A DNA stretch of 64,000 nucleotides from Trichaptum fuscoviolaceum (taxonomy: Eukaryota; Basidiomycota; Agaricomycetes; Hymenochaetales; Trichaptaceae): contig CAJSYZ010000011.1 in the NCBI GenBank assembly GCA_910574455.1, forward strand, positions 4,076,941-4,140,940. The letters run 5' to 3'. The notes beneath the pieces are model-generated. The model searched no databases. It saw only the letters and a program-made list of their open reading frames with translations, and was not told the DNA's origin. Positions 56,216 to 64,000 of the stretch are shown here, one piece after another. Every line of letters starts with the position of its first letter. Positions within the stretch are counted from its first letter, which is position 1. A program made the position numbers and the translations under genes.

Positions 56216-56915
56216 ACCATACTCTTGCTGCCGTAGAAGCATCTGCCACAGGAACAGTCCCATTGTGAGTAGCTGCCCAACTTTCAGCAACCGCAGCTGT
56301 ATCAAACGTCGGTGCCGGTAAAGGTACAGTGTCCTCAGGATTTCCCCAGCCGCCCCACATGCTCTCTTCACCATTTGCGCCTATGCCTTCGTCATCCTTG
56401 CTCGTCCTCAACGCAAACCCGTATTGAACCAGTGTCAAGCCAAGACCAGCCCGAGCACGGAGCTTCGCCGCATGTGTAGTATGCAGGAGGTAAGTAAGCA
56501 GAAAGCCCGGAAACAGAAACAAGCATGTTCCAAGCAAACGAGAAGAGCGTGCCCGTTGTGAGACCATCAATCGCGAGCTCACCTGAAAGTGTCATTCCCG
56601 GAGATAAGGACGAAGGCGCATGGATTGACGTCTCCAAGTACGGAAGGACATCATCCGCCTGAGCAGCGGCATACGATAATGGTGCATCCTTCTGTGTGTC
56701 CTCCGGTACAACACGGACACCGTCTTCTGTTGAGTATCGAAAGCAAAAGTAGCCGAAACAGTCCCGTTAGAATACAAAGTAAAGAAGCAATATGTTAATG
56801 TAGTAAAATAGGCGCACCTTCCACTATGGGCCTGAGGAGGCTCGGTTTCGCACTGACATCCGCAAAGACACCATCATTCCCAGTCCCGCCGCCTACGACC
56901 CGCCATCATTCCTTG
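56200..56915 (-). pseudogene. Bsd2/Ndfip-like (DUF2370) metal-homeostasis protein fragment
   Basis: The - strand reads GGTGNDGVFADVSAKPSLL, then a GT-AG intron (about 56819-56732), then DGVRVVPEDTQKDAPLSYAA, ETSIHAPSSLSPGMTLSGEL and TGTLFSFAWNMLVSVS. After a frameshift it reads GFLLTYLLHTTHAAKLRARA and GLGLTLVQYGFALR. This is the membrane-spanning core of Bsd2/Ndfip adaptors, which recruit Rsp5-type ubiquitin ligases to sort transporters. About 11 nt are missing at the frameshift inside the first membrane helix. Retention of the intron shows DNA-level copying. Only part of the gene is present. Confidence 0.75.
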
Positions 56916-57324
56916 CAACTATGCTTGAACAGTCCGCCCCGTGTTTCTGGTAGCTATGTACAATGCTCCCTGCACCTGCGACAGACTACAGTCGTGCTCG
57001 CTCGCTACCCGGTTACCAGTGCTGGATGATGTCCTCACAGACAAAGTCGTATTCGCACCGCCGCAGGGTGTAGACACGGAGATGATGGGGCTGCTGTTGT
57101 TCATTGCAAAGGAACTGCAGGGCAGCACACCATTGACCTGCGAAGGATCGCCGTTGCAACAGATTGCAGTCAAAGTCGTGTGGAAACAACCTGCTGTGAA
57201 AGGTAGAATATAACGCCCCGAGGTGCCTGCAATGCGCAGGCAAAACCCGAGACCACCTCGGGGCTTTTGTGCTCTAACACCAGTAGTAAACCTTTTTTTC
57301 CCTAACACTTGATCTTTTCTTTCC
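56916..57324. other. 5' side of the Bsd2-bearing element, with nested hairpin
   Basis: Includes the block at 56923-56985 shared with 44881-44942. A nested hairpin follows: outer arms gccccgaggtg (57215-57225) and cacctcggggc (57254-57264), inner arms gcctgc and gcaggc (57225-57241). The - strand frame 57365-56919 has a cysteine-containing segment of unknown family. Confidence 0.5.
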
Positions 57325-57545
57325 TCAGGAAAACTACTCTCTACTGAAAGTGACTTAAGCGTCACTTAAATGTCCTGAGAGACTTATTCAGGATTGGCAC
57401 TGTTGACTTATAATAAAACAGTGCTTCAGTCAGTCAGTCAGGACAGTCATTCAGGCAGTTCAGTCATTCAATCACTGAGGTAAAATAAGTAGATAATAAT
57501 ATTATAAACAGAAAATAAGTACAATACATAGTTAGTAAACTAAGG
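57325..57545. repeat. Terminal module II, copy 2
   Basis: Matches 45298-45560: tcaggaaaactac, agtgacttaagcgt, cttaaatgtcctgagagact, then ctga/tcag-rich DNA and an AT-rich tail. It lies 3' of the antisense TFIIF-alpha fragment. I found no matching opposite terminus before the window end. Confidence 0.75.
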
Positions 57546-57559
57546 ACTTGCCGCCTACT

Positions 57560-59889
57560 CACAAGCGGGCGCAGAGGGGGACGCTGCGCGCTTCGCAACG
57601 ACACTGTCCACTGACGCTGACACTCAGCACGGCGGCGTTGGTGCCGGTTCTGTCTTGATTTGTGTAGGCGCGGGAGAACCTGTGCGTGAGAGTGGGTTGG
57701 AGGGTGGGCGGCGGGACAAGGGCTTGGATCCAGAAGTAGACGTGGGCACTGCTGTCAGTGACAGACCTTGTGAGCCTGAACTGTTGTTGTGTTGTTTGTT
57801 GTTGGGCTACTCCAGCAGTTATGACTTCTGTTTCCTCTTCTTCCTCAGCCTTACGAGTAGTATTATCAGCAGATAAATGTCATGAAGTACACAGCCACTT
57901 ACCGAGGAGGCACAAGGATTTTCATCTTCATCGCTATCGTATGCACCATTCTTCTCAATCTTGCGGACAATTCGCTTGCCTGCACCCGTTGACTGCTGCT
58001 CTGTTTCCCCATCTTCGTCTATATAACCCTCTCGTGTCTTATTTGCCATGCGATATTCACGCTTTTGACGTTCCTGGATAATAAATAATAAAGTTCATTT
58101 ATTGAATAGTGAGAGAGAAAGAATTGAACAAACCTCAATCTCCTTGGCCTCTTCATCATGGGTGTCCTCAACATCCATCTTCTCTTCATCATCTTAGGGC
58201 TCCGCACCGTACCGTAAACGGTAACGGCCGTATAGTACGTTACCCCATACGGTAACGGGACGTAAATTTACGGCCGTAAATAGACCATTCCAGCCTCTTT
58301 TACGGTACGGGACGGCCGTTTTACGGCCGTAAACGGTAATACGGGTTTTAATTACCGAAAAAGCTATCTGTATATATTTTATCTAGTAAAATCTATAGAT
58401 GACATCCATAAGTAGCTATTGAAATGAACATACACATCATAATAGATTCCATATGCCTAAAAAAGCCTCTGCACAGCCTGTGCTTCGCAAGAGTCACAAC
58501 ATGTTGTCACGGGTAAGCGTGCGAACTTGGGGTAGGTGTGACTTTTCGACATCAATGCAAGTGATTCGTGACGGAAAAGACTATATTTAGATACTATTGT
58601 CATGCATATAGCATGTGGTAATATGTTTCCATAGAAAACCGTAGTAGTTTCACATAAATCATACTATTCTAGGTAACCCCGTACCGTAACCGTATACGGC
58701 CGTAATTGGAGACCCATATACGGTTACGGTCCGTAAATTTACGGCCGTAATTTGAGCTTAAAAATTCTCCTTACGGTACGTCTACGGCCCGTACCGTAAA
58801 CCGTATAATACGGTACGGTTGCGGAGCCCTACATCATCTGCAAACTCCTCCTCCATCTCATCCAAGTCGCCCTTGTCCCATCTGTCCCTTTCCCACCTCC
58901 GGCCGTTATCAACACCCTCTTCATCATCTTCCTCGAATAGCCCGCCACAGTCTTCGGTCTCCCCCCCCGGGGCCCTGCGAACTGCCCCCAATATCATACA
59001 CAAGACTTACGCCAGTCGTGGCACCGCTCGCGATCGACGCAGAGATACCATTCGCTGCGTTATTGCGCAAGCGCATCGACCAGCGGTCCATCTCGCGATT
59101 CTTCTCCATCTTCGCCATCAGCTTCTCCGCTCCCTCGAGGCTCGGCGCGATCTGGTGCGATGCTTCTGGAACTTGTACCACCGGTGCGCAGGCACGAACT
59201 TGAACATCTGGTCCTGTGCGGGCATGAACAGCGCGTGCGTCTTGCTCTTCGCCGCCTCCTCCATCTGTCCCACCCATACCTCGCTGTCCGTCCCATCCTC
59301 CACGACCCAGGGATACCGTTCCTCTCGACGTTCTGCCGGATGTGCTCGTGCACCAGAAACACCTGCCGAGTCTTCTTCTTGAACTTGCGTTTCCGCTTGT
59401 CTTTGTCTTTGACATCCTTCCCTTTCTGTGGGTTCGCCTCGTTGTGGAACGGCCGCTCCTCTGCATCGACCATGACTAGACGTCCGTCTGCACCAATGAC
59501 GGGCTTCCCATCTGCCCCTATCATCGGTTTCATGGGCACCTGCGAGCTGACGCCGCCCACACCCTCACCAGTAGGGTCACGGTGCAGCTCCTTGTGGTTG
59601 AGCTTCACGGGCCACGCCCACGTACTTATGTCGACCAGTTTCCGTGAGTTGAACTTCATCACGTCGTCTTGCCACCCATGCCTGTCGCAGCTCATCAGCT
59701 TGAACTCCTGGTATGGCGCGTCCTCGCCTCTGACATCCGTGAACGTCGAGGCCAAAGACGACCCGAGCCCTTGACCTTGATCTCAGACTTCGGCTCTAGC
59801 TTCACCAGCGGCTTCCCTGCATTTGGTTCTGTCTTGACTTTCGGCTTCGGTCGCGACAGCGGCGGTGGGGGTGGCTTTTGAACCTGCAC
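57560..59889 (-). pseudogene. TFIIF-alpha (RAP74/Tfg1-like) relic, split by a MITE
   Basis: From 59889 downward: PLSRPKPKVKTEP, ASTFTDVRGEDAPYQEFKL, MKFNSRKLVDISTWAWPVKL, GADGKPVIGADGRLVMVDAE and KKKTRQVFLVHEHIRQNVE. After frameshifts it continues VWVGQMEEAAKSKTHALFM, FKFVPAHRWYKFQK, an acidic DEMEEEFADD, then beyond the insertion EEKMDVEDTHDEEAKEIE, an intron, REGYIDEDGETEQQSTGAG, and a Ser/Pro tail (SNPLSRTGSPAPTQIKTEPA). This order is diagnostic for the large TFIIF subunit, which binds RNA polymerase II. At least two frameshifts and a 637-bp insertion make it nonfunctional. Introns are retained. Confidence 0.85.
58195..58831. mobile_element. hAT-like MITE inserted in the TFIIF-alpha relic
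   Basis: Flanked by an exact 8-bp duplication, catcatct (58187-58194 and 58832-58839). The ends are tagggctccgcaccgtaccg and, inverted, tagggctccgcaaccgtacc. TIRs starting TAGGG with 8-bp duplications are typical of hAT elements. The interior is packed with acggccgta/tacggccgt words and has no transposase, so it is non-autonomous. Removing element and one duplication rejoins the acidic TFIIF-alpha frame. Confidence 0.88.
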
Positions 59890-59982
59890 CAGGATGGGTC
59901 AGTATGGATTCTTTTGGAAGAGCGTGGGCTCTCTTTTTTCTCGCTTTATCTTCCGCAGAGATGGCTTTGCGCATCGAATGGC

Positions 59983-62335
59983 TTAAGCTCCAGGGATCGA
60001 GCTGTGTGGGCTGGCGTATGTGCTTCGGGTGTCCCAGTTGGACAGCATCGGTTTTTCCCAACGTTCAGGATCCCAATCTTCCGTATCCATGACCGCTACG
60101 CCAGGCGCATGCTCAGCTTCACCATTCGAAGGCCTCCGTGCTAGAGAGCTAGCGATCTGTCGGATGGTAATAATACTGCGCCTGTGGAAATCTTCCATGC
60201 GCTGACGCCATTCAACAACCGGGAAACGCTGGACAGCCAATCGAGCACGCAAGATAGCACCCTCGTCTTCCGTAGACTTAAGCACCATTTAAATTGCCTT
60301 CGTAAGCTGGGACAACATGTGTGCTGATGAACTCGATTCGACAGAGAACCACTGTAACCAAAGTTAGATTGTAGATTAGAGACAGAGAATATGAACTTAC
60401 CCATCCAGGCATGAGACCGAGACCACCAAGCGAGCACAAACACCAAGGGCACCTTTGCGACCGAACTCGACAGCGACTAAACCGAACGGCTCATCACGCG
60501 AAGAGATTAAAGCAAAGTCGGCACCACTGAACAAGTACGGAGGCACAGCAGTGAACTCAGGCCTCGATAGTACACTTGGTCCGGATACATCTCCATGAGA
60601 CGAGCAAGCTTCTCCGCAGCGAAACGACCATACAAATGAATGACGGCATGATCTCGAGCTCCCAGTGTCCGTCGGCAGTATTGTCCATCTGAAAATCCAC
60701 ACCTCTGTCGAAACCCCACGTATTGAACTGACCACGGGTGAGGAAGTGAGGGACACGGCGCTCGTGAGCATAATTCCTGTCCGCATGCACACCAGTATAG
60801 GCTGATGCAGCAATACCAGTTAAGTCTAACTCAAATCGAATCAGTAAGTATACAGCTCATATAAGAATAAAAGCGCTTACATTGCACAATAATATGCTCG
60901 CCTGTCCACCAACTCTCATCATTATCAAACAAGCTCTTATCTATGCTCGTCACATCCTCATACGCAGCCCACGTCCATTTCTGTCCTGCAAAGGCGGGTT
61001 GTTCCAGATGATGACAATAATACGTCTGGCACGCCCATCAGCCTCGCGTTCCACGCCCACGAGCTCGCCCCAGCACCCGAGATCGTTGCAGGATCGGAGT
61101 TATGCAACCGCTCCGCAGTTCACGGCGGTGATCAAGGGGCTTCCACCCTTGCCCGAGCTGAGACGTTGAACGAGATGCTCGCCGTCACCTGGCCACAGTT
61201 CATCGGGTCGTTGGATTCCAAGCTAATATCGACCGTCGTCGCATTCGCATCGCCCGACTCCGCCTGTATGCGAGCATCGTGACCTGACCTGAACCTCGTC
61301 AACTGCGGAGGGACCGCAACCCACTCCGCCTCAGGCACAAGCAGCTTGAAGCTATACGGATCCATCGTGATACTATTAAAGCGTCCCTGGAATGGCGTGT
61401 TGCCGTTGTTGCTACAATGACAGCGAGTCTTACAAAGTGGACGTCTCAAACGGCGCAAACAGATTATTCACGACCGTCCCGCTCAGATCCCCGCACGCGA
61501 GGCAGTCCACAAGCCCAGTTCGATTTCCGTCTGATTAGATCCAGGTAGCTGCTCGAAATGCGTCCAATTTTCGCGCTGCACAAGGTCGAATCCATCCTGA
61601 AGGGCAGCATAGACAGAGCGGAGGTAGTTGAACTGCGTGTACATGCGCTGCGCCTCCGACGTCGGGTCAAAAGTGATCAAGCGAATTCGAATCATCGTAA
61701 CAGCCTGAGCCTTCTGCAACGGCATGTTCATATACTGGTCTGAGCCGAGTTTGTAGCACCCATGGCGCTGCCAAACGGGGTTGGCGGGCATAGCTTGACG
61801 ACTGTTCCAAGATCAGCACTCAGGTCCTGACAGATATGAATGAGATATGAGAAAGGTACTAACCCAAAGAGATAGTTGCCAGCACCGTTATCGCAGCTAA
61901 ATCAGGAGGCGGCAGCATCGTCGGTGTACGACCACGGCCAATATACAAAGCTCTGAAGGTGATGCCACCCGGTGACTTCACCGGTAATGAAGAAGTTGTT
62001 CTTGTTGACACTTGCCGCACACGAGCGCGCAGCTGTGGTCCATTCTGTCAGTGCGTCCAATGCGACCTATGTGCTGTTGTCGATACGAATGGCGTCGATG
62101 CCGAGTGCCGCGATTCGCCATCACTTAAGGATTCCACACCGTCAGACGATTTTGCACGGATGCGATCTTGGTCAGTCGAATGAACACCAAAGGCCCATAC
62201 AGCCTGAGGGAAAAATCAAACTGTGGACAACACCGCCGAAGCGCAGCTGCGTCTCCCGCCAATCGTTTTCAAACATCGTCTGGAAGAAGTCATTGTTGCT
62301 CGGGTCGTGCAATAGATCTAAAGATCTAAAGATGA
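59983..62335 (-). pseudogene. Alpha-1,3-glucan synthase (Ags1-like) fragment 2
   Basis: In - strand order: HDPSNNDFFQTMFENDWRE and TQLRFG (about 62320-62245), [99 protein letters not shown], then [33 protein letters not shown] and AVQRFPVVEWRQRMEDFHRR. The first part is the GH13-like domain, the last the GT5 glycogen-synthase-like domain of Ags1. Large internal deletions and frame changes leave about a third of the gene. It directly precedes the TFIIF-alpha fragment in the same orientation, as fragment 1 precedes Clf1. Confidence 0.85.
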
Positions 62336-62349
62336 TGTACTACTTGACA

Positions 62350-63124
62350 TAGACTCGCAAGCCAGTCGTTTCAAGGAAACGACTGGTCCGACTCAATCAG
62401 TAGGTAGGCGAGTAACCTCATTGTGACCCATGGGTCACATAGTGTCTGATTATTCAGCTTAGTGGTGGCAAAATTTTCAGGGTTCTTAAGTTGCCGGTGG
62501 CTTCCCGAGTCCCGGTCGGAAGTCCGTAACAGACTTGATGACTTCGATAGCAGCGAAGGCCGTGGAACTTGTGCATTGTGCGTACGGACGCTCGGGCGCG
62601 GAGAAGCTGATATCTCAGGTAGATTGCAATGCATTGCACTCGCTTTCGAAGGAGTCTCGGATAGTGACAATGCGCTCGAGCTGTTCGGAGTTGCAGCTAA
62701 CGTGCACAGATCGACTGTGCCCCCGAGCTTTGGTTTTTTTCTATATGTCCTTTTTTCACCTGGAGTAAAATCAATGAATGTTGTGTTTTGATTACGCTCC
62801 CCTAATGGGCGCTTCAACGGTGTAGAATACTCCATATTAAATTAACTACATAAATACGACCTCGTCAAACGTTGTAGGAGGAAAAGAAGCGCGCAGACGC
62901 GCGCGACGCGCCTATGACCGGCGCAAATCGCGTGTGACTTTCGGACTCGTTTTGTCTTACTTTCTCACCCTTACTAGGGTCCTTCCTTAAAGGGAGAATG
63001 CTTTTTAGGAAATATGGGGAGCCTTCCGGTGACTCGGCCACCTACTGATTGAGTCGGACCAGTCGTTTCATTTATTCAACTCCCAACCTCAACGATAAAT
63101 CGATACGACTGGTTTACGAGTCTA
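62350..63124. mobile_element. TIR element with 9-bp duplications (MULE-like, non-autonomous)
   Basis: tacttgaca occurs at 62341-62349 and 63125-63133. The element starts tagactcgcaagccagtcgt, and its complementary end starts tagactcgtaaaccagtcgt. Inside both ends gaaacgactggtccgactca is again inverted. A 9-bp duplication suggests Mutator-like elements. A 154-codon frame on the - strand (62835-62371, starting MEYSTPLKRPLGERN) has no recognised domain. Confidence 0.75.
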
Positions 63125-63272
63125 TACTTGACACGGCAAACATAGGTAGCTGTCTGAAGTGAAGACAGGGCGTGTGAAGCTGTGTCCCTTCTTTAGAACG
63201 CTGTTATTGCGCGTGACAGGTATTCGAGCCAGATTAGGTGTTTAATAGTTAAAAAGGTAACCCGTGAGAAAT

Positions 63273-64000
63273 AAAGTCAGTCTGGCTTTGTTTAAGGGAA
63301 ACAGCTGTCTGAAACAGCCACTTGAGCCAGCCTTTCTGTGCTGCAGCAACACAGCTTTGTCACACAGTTTATCTGTCTACTTTGATGTCAGAAAGGCTGT
63401 CTTAATGGGCTGTCACACGCTGTGTCAGCCGAACTGTCTCATTGTAAGTCAGACACATGTGACAGCATAACTGTCTTCTTTGACTGACTCGCATTCAGAC
63501 ACCTGTGTTAGTCACTTCAGCTGACTTTATTAGAAACAACAAGGCTACCTTTACTGCCTGTCTTTCTTACAGATAGTCTGTCCAGACAGCCCAGCTGTTT
63601 TACTTTCAGACAGCAGTAGCCTGCTTATTGTCCCGTTCAGTACTCCACTTGATAGCCCACTCTTAACAATTGAAACAGCTGGGCTGTCTGGACAGACTAT
63701 CTGTAAGAAAGACAGGCAGTAAAGGTAGCCTTGTTGTTTCTAATAAAGTCAGCTGAAGTGACTAACACAGGTGTCTGAATGCGAGTCAGTCAAAGAAGAC
63801 AGTTATGCTGTCACGTGTGTCTGACTTACAATGAGACAGTTCGGCTGACACAGCGTGTGACAGCCCATTAAGACAGCCTTTCTGACATCAAAGTAGACAG
63901 ATAAACTGTGTGACAAAGCTGTGTTGCTGCAGCACAGAAAGGCTGGCTCAAGTGGCTGTTTCAGACAGCTGTTTCCCTTAAACAAAGCCAGACTGACTTT
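63273..64000. repeat. Giant near-perfect palindrome, arms 328 bp, cut by the window end
   Basis: 63273-63600 pairs with 63673-64000 around a 72-nt centre. I found one mismatch (63458 against 63815). Identical 60-residue frames therefore appear on both strands. The arms are dense in ctgtc/gacag words such as acagctgtctg. The right arm reaches the last base, so the true length may be greater. It could be a foldback transposon, a terminal hairpin, or an inverted-read assembly artefact. Confidence 0.9.

Noticed and set aside
44165..62335. Host-gene fragments as LINE-made processed pseudogenes
   Set aside because: Introns are retained in the Bsd2, TFIIF-alpha and Ags1 parts, fragments lack CAAA or poly(A) tails, and they share non-LINE terminal modules.
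44165..62335. Host-gene fragments as working genes
   Set aside because: All are partial, with frameshifts, stops or internal deletions.
63264..63985. Two identical small proteins on opposite strands
   Set aside because: Both are products of the palindrome arms; no start context or homology supports translation.

Overview
The window looks like nuclear DNA of a filamentous basidiomycete (Agaricomycetes, perhaps a polypore-like wood decayer). The reasons are the many short GT-AG introns of about 50-130 nt, a CFEM surface protein, a secreted subtilase with a PA insertion, an expanded F-box-like/LRR family, relics of alpha-1,3-glucan synthase, and a Tad1-like LINE. There are no bacterial operons, rRNA genes or CRISPR arrays.

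Layout. 1-13.5 kb holds a cluster of F-box-like/LRR paralogs on the + strand: two broken fragments, three apparently intact genes (5780-7178, 7843-9234, 10837-12184) and one degenerate copy (12345-13530). A dead serine-protease-like gene (3045-4346) and a foldback element (4809-5036) lie among them. 14.2-40.1 kb holds three convergent pairs, each a small GPI-type CFEM gene (+) facing a subtilase (-). Only the third subtilase (36744-40095, 14 exons, 888 aa) is complete. The first two share one lesion that removes the start codon and signal peptide. About 9.7 kb is repeated in tandem with a period near 10.29 kb (16929-26581 and 27221-36872); I saw five 1-2 nt indels and no substitutions between the copies. 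A further F-box-like gene (42118-43507, - strand) lies in an inverted copy of the 10.3-12.2 kb block, so the array sits between inverted repeats of about 1.8 kb.

44-63 kb is a transposon-rich region full of antisense fragments of conserved host genes: TFIIB, Clf1/crooked-neck, alpha-1,3-glucan synthase (twice), Cse1, Bsd2/Ndfip and TFIIF-alpha. They keep introns and carry frameshifts and deletions. They are bracketed by two families of shared terminal modules, which suggests gene-capturing transposons with exchangeable cargo. A nearly pristine LINE (50233-55985) with a 13-bp target-site duplication, an overlapping ORF1/ORF2 and a CAAA tail is inserted between two of them. A hAT-like MITE has split the TFIIF-alpha fragment, and a second TIR element with 9-bp duplications ends the other glucan-synthase relic. 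The window ends inside a near-perfect 328-bp-arm palindrome.

The strongest candidates for something undescribed are the composite cargo-bearing elements of 44-63 kb, the inverted-repeat-bounded CFEM/subtilase array, and an inverted motif conserved in the promoters of the F-box-like paralogs.
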